DNA of 20,664 bases, from positions 1 to 20,664 of the forward strand of contig CAZYXT010000036.1 in the NCBI GenBank assembly GCA_964651505.1. Direction: 5' to 3'. A program made the position numbers and the translations under genes. Of the stretch, positions 1 through 9,700 are shown piece after piece. Each line of letters starts with the position of its first letter. The first letter of the stretch is position 1. Source of the DNA: Avisuccinivibrio_A sp964651505. Its GTDB lineage: Bacteria; Pseudomonadota; Gammaproteobacteria; Enterobacterales; Succinivibrionaceae. A model generated the notes under the pieces. It saw only the letters and a program-made list of their open reading frames with translations, did not search any database and was not told where the DNA came from.

Positions 1-2616
1 ACCGCTTTGCCGCACCGCATCGCGCGTTACCGCCTCGTTGAGAATGTCCCTGGCACAAATCAAAATGAGATCTTTTTTGGCCCTGGTAATGGCCGTATAG
101 ATAAGCTCTTGGGATAAGGTGAGGCTTAACTTTTCGGTGACTGCCACCAGCACCCTTTCATACTCGGAGCCTTGGGACTTGTGAATGGTCATCGCATAAC
201 CGCTTTCATGATTATGGATAAAAAGCGGCGAGAGCTTGATGATCTCATTTTGCGCCTCGTTCTTTAAAAACACCCGCAAAGGCCCGCTCTGCCCCGATGG
301 AAGCTTTTCGTAGGCTGCAAAGCCCACGTCGCCGTTGTGGATCTTCAAGGCATAATCATTCTTGGTCACCAAGATCACGCGCCCGGGGAACCACTCGGCC
401 CCCGCCAACACCGTGGTCTTTAAGCGATAGAGGTTTTTGACCTTCTTTTCGATGGCATGGTTAAGATTGATGTCGCCCATCAGTCCGTGACGGTTGGAGC
501 ACAGCACCCTGAAACGGTCAAGATGCTCGAAGGCCTTTGCCGCCTCATGGTCATCCAAGGTAAAGTTGCGAGTTTGCAAATACTCCAAAAAGCGATGGTA
601 ATTGGCAGAGCCGTCCTCCCTCTTGCCCACTGCAAATTGGGCTATGTCAAAAGCCGCGCTTTGAAGATCGAGCCTGTCCTTGCCAAACAGCCTGTCCGTG
701 CTCTCTTTGCGCAAATAAAAGACCTCGTCAAACAAGGGCAGGCCGCTTAAGGGCTTGCCGTCAAAGAAGTCATCCTGCATCTTGCGCTCGGCATCAAGCT
801 CTCTTTGCCTTTCTTTATCCGTCCCCGCCGTGCCTTTGCCTATGGGAACAAGCTCGATGTCTTTGTAATCTTCAAAGGCCGCATCGCACAACCCGCCTTT
901 GGCCTTCTTGTAAAGCTCGGCATCGTTCAACCCTTCATCAGAGCAGGCCGTGTATTCCATAAGACGCCTGCTTAACACTCCCGATGGCAGTTTTTGCAGA
1001 TCGATTGCGCCAAACAAGGCCTTAAAATTGCGGGCATTGATGATTTTGGATAACACGCCTATCCCCGAGTTTTCATTGAAGCGGTAACTGCGCGTCAAAA
1101 GACAGGCCTCGTCGCTTAACATCTGCCCTTTTAAAAGCTCCAAAGGATAACCCGTAAGCGATAAGAGCTTAAGCAGGGTCAGATCGCTTGCGCTGCCCAA
1201 TCTTGAGCAGATGTCGCCCAACACCGATCCTGCCTCCACCGAGTTTAGCTGATCTTTATCCCCGAGCATGATGACCTGCGTGCGCTGCGGCAAGGCGGAA
1301 ATGAGCTTGTTGAACAAAGACAGATCCAGCATCGAGACTTCATCTGCCACCAGCACATCCAAATCCAAAGGATTTTGCTCGTTATAAACGGCCTTCACCT
1401 TGTGGGGAATGACCTTGATGAGACTGTGCACGGTTTGGGCCTCAATTGAGATCTGAGAGAAGATCTCGTCTGCATCCTTCCTTTCAAACAAGATTGCAAG
1501 AAGCTGCGTGAGCCTGATCATTTTGGGATCTGACAATTGAGCTGCCACCGATTGGGACAGACGGGCGGCCGCCTTGCCCGTGGGCGCGCACAAACCTATG
1601 TTCAAAGGTCGCGATGACAAAGCGCACAGCAACAAGAGCACCTTGGTGACGGTGGTGGTTTTGCCGGTGCCGGGGCCTCCTGAAATAATGCACAAATGCT
1701 TTAAGGCGGCAAAAGCAGCGGCGACCTTTTGCAAATTGATCCCCTGCAAGGCGCGCGATCCCATAAGCTTATAGGGGCCGTGTATGGCAAGGGCCGTCTC
1801 CTCAGCCCCCGTGAACTTGCGCAATTGCTCAAGACTGTCCTTGCCTTGAGTTAGAGCTGCAAATTCCTCTTTGAACGCTGAGAATGCCGCATCATCGTTG
1901 AGATCTAAGTCTTGCAGCTGCGGCAGCTCCCCAAAGAGAAGATCCAAGGCAATCTTGATTTTCTCGATTTGCTCGTCATCGTAAATTTTAAAGCTGTTGG
2001 TCAGCACAAAATCGGCAGCGCGGGTTTCGTAGTTATGGCAGCGCTTAAAATAAAGGCGCCCGTGCTCGATGCCCAAAAAAGGCTTGAAACTGCAAATGGC
2101 CCCCTGCCCCTGCACCAAAGGCTCCCCGCCCGATGCAGGTTCTTTTGCAACTCCCCTGTCGCAATAAAAAATGAGGGGACCGAAATTTAAGAGGGTCTCT
2201 TCGATGCTTGGGTATTGCTTTAACAAAGCCCTGGAGAGGCGGCAAAAACGCGCGCCGTTTTCCATTTGAGCCAAGTCCGTCGAGGCATTGCAGCGCTCTT
2301 CAAAAGCATCGATGATGTCGCAAAAGACCTTTGCATCAAGGCGCAGACACACATCGCCGCGGCTCATGGAGTGTTGCAGCAAGATGATGCACAAACACAA
2401 AAACTCCAAAAGATCGCGGTCATATTGCGGGGCAAGCTCCTCAAAGAGCCTGTCCTCATCGACATTTTGGGCGTTGTCAATCTTGCATAGCCCCCGACGC
2501 CTTTTATCTTCCAACAGGCACCGCAAACAAAAGGCGGCCTCGTACACGCAGATCTTGTCGATAAACTCGCAGCGCAAGGCTGCCTTTAACAAGGAAAGTT
2601 TCTTGCCTCTGCTCAT
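1..2616 (-). CDS. recD: RecD, exodeoxyribonuclease V alpha subunit (3' end cut by window edge)
   Basis: RecD is the 5'-3' motor helicase of the RecBCD complex, which processes double-strand ends for recombination and degrades foreign linear DNA. I read 872 codons without a stop on the minus strand up to base 1. The ATG at 2616 overlaps the recB TGA as ATGA. Walker A GGPGTGKT is at residues 313-320, the Walker B/DE box (LVADEVSML) at 425-426, the late SF1B motif GYAMTIHKSQGSE near 805-817 and the arginine-finger motif YTAITRAK near 841. The tail matches the RecD end, so probably only a few residues are missing. It is much longer than E. coli RecD (608 aa), with about 140 extra residues before Walker A and about 115 between the DE box and the late motifs. 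Identity is secure; the roles of the extra segments are unknown. Confidence 0.95.
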   Translation of the reverse strand, partial: MSRGKKLSLLKAALRCEFIDKICVYEAAFCLRCLLEDKRRRGLCKIDNAQNVDEDRLFEELAPQYDRDLLEFLCLCIILLQHSMSRGDVCLRLDAKVFCDIIDAFEERCNASTDLAQMENGARFCRLSRALLKQYPSIEETLLNFGPLIFYCDRGVAKEPASGGEPLVQGQGAICSFKPFLGIEHGRLYFKRCHNYETRAADFVLTNSFKIYDDEQIEKIKIALDLLFGELPQLQDLDLNDDAAFSAFKEEFAALTQGKDSLEQLRKFTGAEETALAIHGPYKLMGSRALQGINLQKVAAAFAALKHLCIISGGPGTGKTTTVTKVLLLLCALSSRPLNIGLCAPTGKAAARLSQSVAAQLSDPKMIRLTQLLAILFERKDADEIFSQISIEAQTVHSLIKVIPHKVKAVYNEQNPLDLDVLVADEVSMLDLSLFNKLISALPQRTQVIMLGDKDQLNSVEAGSVLGDICSRLGSASDLTLLKLLSLTGYPLELLKGQMLSDEACLLTRSYRFNENSGIGVLSKIINARNFKALFGAIDLQKLPSGVLSRRLMEYTACSDEGLNDAELYKKAKGGLCDAAFEDYKDIELVPIGKGTAGTDKERQRELDAERKMQDDFFDGKPLSGLPLFDEVFYLRKESTDRLFGKDRLDLQSAAFDIAQFAVGKREDGSANYHRFLEYLQTRNFTLDDHEAAKAFEHLDRFRVLCSNRHGLMGDINLNHAIEKKVKNLYRLKTTVLAGAEWFPGRVILVTKNDYALKIHNGDVGFAAYEKLPSGQSGPLRVFLKNEAQNEIIKLSPLFIHNHESGYAMTIHKSQGSEYERVLVAVTEKLSLTLSQELIYTAITRAKKDLILICARDILNEAVTRDAVRQSG

Positions 2617-5600
2617 AACCGCTCCTCCGTGCCAAAGAGTTCGTCCATTCTTAAGACAATGTCTTCATCGACCTGATGGGAAAACACGCCGTAATGCCCG
2701 CTCCCCGCCGCGCTCATGCCGCGCAAAAACAGATAATGCACACAGCCCATGTCGCGTTTGTAGTCAAAATCTTTCATTCTGACCTGCAAATAGCGCTTCA
2801 AAGCCAGGGTGTAAAAGAGCAGCTGCACATCGTAGCGATGCTCGAAAATGGAGGCGGCCATGGCCTTAAGATTGTAGTCGGACTTGCCAAAACCCAAGTG
2901 ATTGGACTTGTAATCGATGACGCTGTAACGCTTGTGCCCGTCCTGATCACAGAAGGCGCACACCAGATCCAAAGATCCCGTCACAAAGCCTGCCACCGTA
3001 TCGGCAGGCAGAGATACCAAATCGGAAAGCTTAAAGCCCGACGGGGCCTGCCCCAGATCTTCAAGCTTGCGCCACAGCCTTTGATTGTGCTCGACCACAA
3101 CCTCATTTAATTTGGTCAGATCAAGGTTGTGCGCAGGCAGCAAATAACGCATCTCGGGGACAAAGTCCCCCTTTTGCACCTCAGACAATGATCGGTCTGC
3201 CAATTTGGCATAGACCATGTCGCACAGCCACGAAGCAAGCGAGCGGCTCAAAGCGCCTTCGCCATGCGAAAGAGATCCCGACTCGATCCACTCCTGCAAA
3301 ATCGAGCCGTCGGCCCTTTTCAAAGCTTCGTGGCTCACGCGCAAAAGCTTGATGACCATGCCGTCAACCAGCCTTTCATCCTCAACACTAAGCTCATTTC
3401 CCAGGGCACAAAGGCCGCCTGTCCCCAATTTGGCCGCCACCGCCCCTGCAAGATCCCAAGGCAGCTTAAATTCGTCAAAGGGCGTGTGCTCCAAGAGCGC
3501 ATGGAGGAATAACCCGGGGCGGCTTCCGCGGGGAAAGGTGAAGCGGCAGTCCAAGATTTTGCGCTCTTTGCCCTGCAAGGAGAGCATTTGCTCATTCTCA
3601 TCATCGTTTTTGTCTGCATCAAAGACGGGAAAATAGCCATCGCCGGACTCATCGCCCGCGGAGGATCCATGCAGATTGCGCCCTATCCCGCGCACCACAT
3701 CGGTGTAAGAGGTGATGACAAAACTAGAGTCGACGGCCCCCTCGGGCAATACAGAGGGCTTGAGCTTTTGAGGACTCTCTTGTGCATCAGGCTCATAGGG
3801 GGCAATCTCAAGCTCCCCCGAGATGATGGCGGGGTCAATCTTTTCAACGGCAAAGCCCATGCGTTCAGCCTGCGCGATGACATCCTCATAGCCGCCTTCG
3901 GTGCTCAAAAGCCTGACCAGGCTGTCGGGGGCATCAACCCCCCCGGGATCTGAGATGAACAGAAAATTGGCTGCACAGGCGCGGGTCAAGGCCACGTAGG
4001 TTAAGCGCACGGATTCTGCGGCAGCGTCCTTTTGCGCGATCTGACTGCTCTCATCGTGGTCGATGTTGAGATCCAGCATGCGCATTTTTTCTTGAGCATC
4101 ATAATAGAGCACGCCCTCGAACTTCTTTTCAGAGTTCTTGGGTTTTGACTGCGACGCCCACATGAAAGGCATCATCACGATGGGAAACTCCAAGCCTTTG
4201 GAATTGTGGATGGTGCGCACCTGAATTTGCGAGCGCTCAGATTCCAACCTTTTGACCACGGCTTTGCTGTTCAATTCCGCCTCGCCGCGGCTTTCATCCA
4301 TGAGCTCGCGGTAGTAGCGCACCTGAGCCTCCGGGCCGCCTTTGCTGCCGTGAGCCTCCTGCATGATCTCGGCGATGTGATAGCAATCGGTCAAAAGGCG
4401 CTCCCCGCCCATGATGCTAAGCTGCCTTTGTATGCCTTGATGCAAGGGATGGGAGATCCACCAGGAAAAGGCGCTTAGAAAACCGCCTTCTCTCCAGCGG
4501 CGCGAGGCTTCATACAGGATCATCACCTCCTGCTCAAAGCTGTGCTCCTGCAAGGAAGCTTCAAACTCCTCTCCGCTTTTTGACAGCAGGGCCGAGCCCA
4601 ACAGGCGCTTTAATTTTTCCCGATGGTAGGGCCTGGCCATGGCCTCGATTAAAGCGAGCATGGCCAACGCCGCCTCGCTTGGGCGTTCAGGCTCGCCGTA
4701 GCTTGATTTGTCCGAAGTTTTGAACACGCTTTGCTTATCGGAAAAATAAACAGAGCTTAAATTTAAGGCGCGCAGCGCATTGTTTATCAGGTTGTTTTCC
4801 CGGACGCCTCGCACCAAGATAGCAATATCCGACGGCCTGACCTTGCGCGAGCCGTTTTTATCTTCAATCACCCCATGCTTTAAGATCTGCAAGATCTTAA
4901 AGGCACAGGCCCGCGCATATTTATTTTTTAAGACATCCTTATTTCTATCGGAACCGGGCGGCAGACAACACAGGTAAGTTCCGCCAATGTCCTCTCCTTC
5001 AAAATGAAAATGCAGCTTGCCGCTTTGGGCATTGACCCTCTCAAAGCCTATGCTCTCGTTTTCAAAAGGATTGTCATTTCTGCCAAACAGCTCGTTGACC
5101 CCCGCCACCACCTTGGGATCGGAGCGGTAATTGGTATCAAGTGTATAGACCGCATCATCGTAGAGCTTTTGGATCCCGATACGGGCCTTCAGATAAGAAT
5201 TGATGTCCGAGCCGCGGAAAGCATAGATGGATTGTTTGGGATCGCCTATCAGATAGCAGCGCGCCCGCCCTTTGGCCTCCTCTCTTAAATACAGGCGCTC
5301 AAAAATGGCAAACTGAGTGGGATCGGTATCCTGAAACTCATCGATCATGGCCACCCTGTAGCGCTCGCGGATGAGAGCTGAAAGCTCGTCGCTGTGACCG
5401 CGGCGGTGATTTAAGGCATAGTCAAGAGCGCGCAAGACCTCATCGTTGCTCATAAGCTTGTGCTCATCCAAAATTTGCTCAAGCACGCTTTGCATATAGA
5501 TGCCCAAGGCGGCCGTAAACTCGTTGGTCAGGGCAGCGGTTTGTTTCAAAAGCTCAGAATAATCATCGGTCAGGGCGGCTATCCTGCTCTCAATGGCATT

Positions 5601-6725
5601 TAGTTCGGCGCCATTTTCAAAATCTTTGAGGTATTTGTCGGGGCTTGATCTCGAAACAAAGGATGCGCGGACATTAAGAGAACCTTTCTTGTCAACGGCG
5701 TTCGTAATGGCCCGGATCACAGCCTGCAAAGCCTTCTCGTTGGAGGATCCGCCTTGAGAGTAAAAATCGATGAGCGCTTCAATGAAAGTTGCAGGCCCTA
5801 TTTTGATCGGATTTTTGCGCTTGGCCGAGACTGCCTTGTAATACTCTCCTGCGCGCCATTTGCCTTCATCATCGCGCTTTAGCATCCTTTTTAAAGTATC
5901 AGGGGGCACGTCCTTGGCAAAGTCGTCAAACAGGGCTTTGATGGCGGCAATTTCGCCGCTTTTGGCCTTGGCAAGCTTGAAGAACAGCTCTTTTGCCATG
6001 GCAGCTGTCTTGCATTTGGGCGACAAATACTTGTAATTGCACAAGGCATAACCCTGCACCTGCGCGCGGGGATTTGACAGGCGGCACTGTTGCAGGATCT
6101 GTGCAACGCTCTTTAAGTCTTGGGGCTCTTTTAGCTTTAAGGCAGAGAGCACCAGGCGGCTTTCCTCTGAGGTTTGGTAAAAAAGCTCGCGCCACACCTG
6201 CCTGCAGGCAAGATCCTCGTAATAGGAAATATCGTCGATTAAGGTCTTTTCAAAAGCCTGCCCTGCTTCAAAGGCATAGATCTGATTTAAGGCGCGGTTG
6301 CAAAAAGAGTGGATGGTGCAGATGGCCGCATCGTCGATTGAGCGCTCGGCCCTGAGCAATATGCGCGCCCCGTCTTTGAAAGGCAGCTTTTTGCGCTCAA
6401 ACTCCTCGATGAGATCGAGCATTTGTCTCTCGCCGATCTCAACGGCCTCTCCTTTAGCGCAGGCCTCAAACACAAGGCGGGCCTGCCTGATTTTCTCGCG
6501 CACCCGCGCGCGCAAGTCTGAGGTGGCGGCATTGGTGAAAGTTACGATTAAGATGTTTTCAAGGGGCAGCGGGCCTTCGGGCAGGGCGGTTTCGTCGGTG
6601 CCCGATCCCAAAAGCAACCTCAACACCAGATAGGTGATGGTATAGGTTTTGCCGGTGCCTGCTGAAGCTTCAATCAGCGAGGATTTGTTAAGACAAAAGC
6701 TTTTGATGTCTAAGGTCTTGCTCAC
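2613..6725 (-). CDS. recB: RecB, exodeoxyribonuclease V beta subunit
   Basis: RecB is the 3'-5' helicase and only nuclease of RecBCD; it cuts both strands and loads RecA after Chi. I chose the GTG at 6725. It overlaps the recC TGA as GTGA and has AAGGAG eight bases upstream, and the protein then starts like E. coli RecB, just before the helicase core. An in-frame ATG at 6761 would add 12 residues inside recC. From the GTG, Walker A EASAGTGKT has its lysine at residue 26, and IDEFQDTDPTQF is the Walker B motif. The C-terminal nuclease keeps H1075, D1253, D1271 and K1273 (GSLDLV, then VIDYKSN), matching E. coli H956, D1067, D1080 and K1082, so it looks catalytically intact. Length is 1370 aa against 1180 in E. 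coli. It sits between recC and recD with coupled 4-base overlaps. Confidence 0.96.
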   Translation of the reverse strand: MSKTLDIKSFCLNKSSLIEASAGTGKTYTITYLVLRLLLGSGTDETALPEGPLPLENILIVTFTNAATSDLRARVREKIRQARLVFEACAKGEAVEIGERQMLDLIEEFERKKLPFKDGARILLRAERSIDDAAICTIHSFCNRALNQIYAFEAGQAFEKTLIDDISYYEDLACRQVWRELFYQTSEESRLVLSALKLKEPQDLKSVAQILQQCRLSNPRAQVQGYALCNYKYLSPKCKTAAMAKELFFKLAKAKSGEIAAIKALFDDFAKDVPPDTLKRMLKRDDEGKWRAGEYYKAVSAKRKNPIKIGPATFIEALIDFYSQGGSSNEKALQAVIRAITNAVDKKGSLNVRASFVSRSSPDKYLKDFENGAELNAIESRIAALTDDYSELLKQTAALTNEFTAALGIYMQSVLEQILDEHKLMSNDEVLRALDYALNHRRGHSDELSALIRERYRVAMIDEFQDTDPTQFAIFERLYLREEAKGRARCYLIGDPKQSIYAFRGSDINSYLKARIGIQKLYDDAVYTLDTNYRSDPKVVAGVNELFGRNDNPFENESIGFERVNAQSGKLHFHFEGEDIGGTYLCCLPPGSDRNKDVLKNKYARACAFKILQILKHGVIEDKNGSRKVRPSDIAILVRGVRENNLINNALRALNLSSVYFSDKQSVFKTSDKSSYGEPERPSEAALAMLALIEAMARPYHREKLKRLLGSALLSKSGEEFEASLQEHSFEQEVMILYEASRRWREGGFLSAFSWWISHPLHQGIQRQLSIMGGERLLTDCYHIAEIMQEAHGSKGGPEAQVRYYRELMDESRGEAELNSKAVVKRLESERSQIQVRTIHNSKGLEFPIVMMPFMWASQSKPKNSEKKFEGVLYYDAQEKMRMLDLNIDHDESSQIAQKDAAAESVRLTYVALTRACAANFLFISDPGGVDAPDSLVRLLSTEGGYEDVIAQAERMGFAVEKIDPAIISGELEIAPYEPDAQESPQKLKPSVLPEGAVDSSFVITSYTDVVRGIGRNLHGSSAGDESGDGYFPVFDADKNDDENEQMLSLQGKERKILDCRFTFPRGSRPGLFLHALLEHTPFDEFKLPWDLAGAVAAKLGTGGLCALGNELSVEDERLVDGMVIKLLRVSHEALKRADGSILQEWIESGSLSHGEGALSRSLASWLCDMVYAKLADRSLSEVQKGDFVPEMRYLLPAHNLDLTKLNEVVVEHNQRLWRKLEDLGQAPSGFKLSDLVSLPADTVAGFVTGSLDLVCAFCDQDGHKRYSVIDYKSNHLGFGKSDYNLKAMAASIFEHRYDVQLLFYTLALKRYLQVRMKDFDYKRDMGCVHYLFLRGMSAAGSGHYGVFSHQVDEDIVLRMDELFGTEERL

Positions 6726-9700
6726 AGCTCGTTCTCCTTGCACACATTGCCGCTTAAGCACCTGTAAAAATCAAGTCCTGACGACAATAAGGCCTCAAGC
6801 TTGGGAAAGGCTAGGATCTGCTTGGGATTTAAAAACAAATAAGAAGCAGACAGATCGCGTTCAAAGGCCTTTTCAACATCTTTTTCTTTGACCTGCTCGC
6901 TCTCAAGCGCTTCCAAAAGCTTCCCGTTAAAGGGCAAAGGCCGCTGACACAAGGTCAAATAAAGATCCAAAGCCCTGCCTATCAAATTTTCCATGTCATC
7001 AAAGGCCTTAAGATACAGGCATTTGCCGCTTGACATCACGATGGGCACATTGATGAGGGCGCGATCGCAACAGTAGCGCTCCGTCATCTTGATGAAGGCT
7101 GCAATGAGGTTTTTGTAGCCCGGGGTACTTTTATCGGGCGAGCGAAAAGCATCGATGATGACAGGATGGGGCACGCTCTGCCCGCTTAAAGTTGCGGTTA
7201 CGGTTTTATCGGCTTTCTTGCATGAAAAGAGGTGCTTGAAGGCAGTCCCCTGCTCCTGCTCCCACAGTTTGAGCGCAGGATTGACCGCCCGCACGCCCTC
7301 GCGCAACAGCGCATAACGATCCTTGACGTCATTGACCGCCACCGCAGTCAGCTGCCCGTATGGCAGACGCCCAAGCCGCGCCTGCCTTGACAGATACTCG
7401 TCTGCCTTCCCGTCTTCTTGGTACAAAAGATCCAAGGCGGCGGCATTGACCTCAAAACGGCCTGCGACAAAAGGCTCCACATCGGCAATCTCATCGTCTG
7501 CGTAAAACTCGGCACTCATACCCAGGCGCTCTCTTAAAAAGAAGCGGCAGGGATTTTTTAAGGCAGCCTCCAAACGGGAGGTGTTTAAAACCAAATTGTC
7601 CTCAAGGACAAAACCCCAGTCATCCTGCTCCCCGGGCATCGGGCGTCCTTGCGGCGCCAAGGATGGCTTCACGCAATTTTTGGCATCAAACGAGGGGATC
7701 TTATGGGCGCTTTGCCGGTAATTGTCCTCATGGTAGGCGCTCAAATGCTCATAGGATATGAGCCTGTCCATCAGCGAGGCGCTGTCTTGGTCGCCCTCTA
7801 ACACAAAATGATCTTTGATGTAGTCGATGAGTTCTGAAAGCACGCAGCTTGGGGATGTTATCAATTGGGAGGTCGGGGATTGGCCCAAATAAGAAAAGTA
7901 AATGCTCTCTTGGGCGCTGATGAGCGCTTCCAAGAACAAGTAGCGATCATCAAGACTTACCGAGCGATCGCCTTTTTGGTAAGAGCGCGGCAGACTCATC
8001 AGATTAAACCCGGGGCTGCGCTCGCTGCGGGGAAAATCAAGATCGTTCAATCCCAAAATGAACACATGCTTGAAAGGCACGGCGCGCATGGGCACCAACG
8101 AGCAAAAGTTGACCTTGTCTTTTAAATAAGGGCTGTAATCGCGCTGCGAGCGCAAGGCATGCTCGAGCATGGCCCGAAAGACGGGCAGGGTCACCATGGG
8201 CTCCTGCTTTAGACTCAAACTTACGGCAATCAGATCGTCGATGACCGTTTCGATGGCGGCAATCTGGCAATGGCTGTCGTCATCTTGCTCAAAAAAGCGC
8301 AGCAGGAGCTCTTCGTTGATCTTCTCCTTCCAGTTGCGAGGATTAAGCTTAAGCTGCGGGGTAAAGGTCTCCCGCAATTGCCGCAAAGCCTCCCAAAAGT
8401 CATAAAACTTGCCCAGGGTCAGGGCATCCTGCCCCTCAAGCTCGCTGTAAACCAAAGCCTCGTCGTCAGGACCGAGCATGGTGCCCAGCATCATCTTGGT
8501 GATGCCCTCTTCAAAGGAGCAGGGCAGAGAGATTTGCGACTCTTTTTTGATGTCCTTGTCATCAAGACCCCAGAACACCGGGCACTCCTGCAAGGCGGAG
8601 GCTATGATGTCCACCTCATCCTGCGCAAGCTTGAAGCGCCTTGCAATCACGTCCACGCACAACAGATCGATGAGGGCCGAGGCTTTGAGCGGATGGGTGC
8701 CGATATCAAGCAAAGTAAGCAGAGCCCGCGCGGCAGGAGAGGCCTCCAAGGTTGTCCTGTCGCTGATGGCATAGGGCACCGCCTTGTCATCCTCGCTATC
8801 GCTGCCAAACACCGCATTGATGTAAGGGGCATAATCGTTGATGGCAGGGACCATCACCACCACGTCGCGCGGCAAAAGCTTCTCCCCCCGATCGGAGGCC
8901 TCCTTAAAGCGCCTTAAGATGGCATCTTTTAACACCTCGACCTCGCGCCGTTTGGTGTGGCACACCTTGATCTCCAAGGATCTGTCATCATCAGGCACCT
9001 TAATGCGCTCCCCCTCCTCCAAGGTCAAAAGCAATCTTTGAATCTTGCCAAGCAGGGTGGGGCGGTCAAAGTCGACAAAACAATCTGCCAGTTGGGGATT
9101 GGGGTTGAGATCAAAGAGCATGGACAAAAGATCTTGGCCGACCCTGCCCAAGGAGAGCAGCAAGGAATTGCCCTCCACCCGCAATCCCTCGTCAAAATCG
9201 CTCTGTTCAAAATTTTTTTCCTTGTCAAAGCTCAAGGCCTTGCGCCGAAGCTTAAAATCGGTCCCCACGCGGCTTTGCAGAACCTTCTTTTTGAAGGCGG
9301 CAAAATCCTCTTTAAAGGAGGGGCTCAGATCTCCCCAATAGGCCGAGCAAGGATTTAAGAGCATCAGATAGACCTGCGAGACCCGGCCAAGGGCGCTTAA
9401 AAGCCTGACCACCTGCAAGGGCAAAGAGGAGACGCCGAAGATGAAGATGCGCTCGGGCAGTGCGGCCTTTTGAGCCTCGGTAAGAGGCCCCTGCAGAGTC
9501 TTTAAAAGCTTCTGCACCACCTGCGCCCTGTCCAAAGAGGCAAGGGCCGACACCTCATCCTGCACGGACGGCTGCCCCCCGTTGTCAAAAGCGCTGTCGC
9601 CCGGGATAAGCCCCTCCGGGAAGGCCTCTTCCAAAAGCTTGTCTTTGACATCGAAGATCTTCAAGTTTTGACGCATCAGGTGCCAAAGCTTTACCTGCCA

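Noticed and set aside
6726..6761. The upstream ATG at 6761 as the recB start
   Set aside because: It would overlap recC by 40 bases. The GTG at 6725 has a proper AAGGAG site and a 4-base stop/start overlap like the recB-recD junction.
8270..8917. A 215-codon plus-strand frame inside recC
   Set aside because: It lies antisense to a well-supported RecC region and shows no family features. Similar antisense frames at 2288-2782, 9866-10396 and 12144-12605 were dropped for the same reason.
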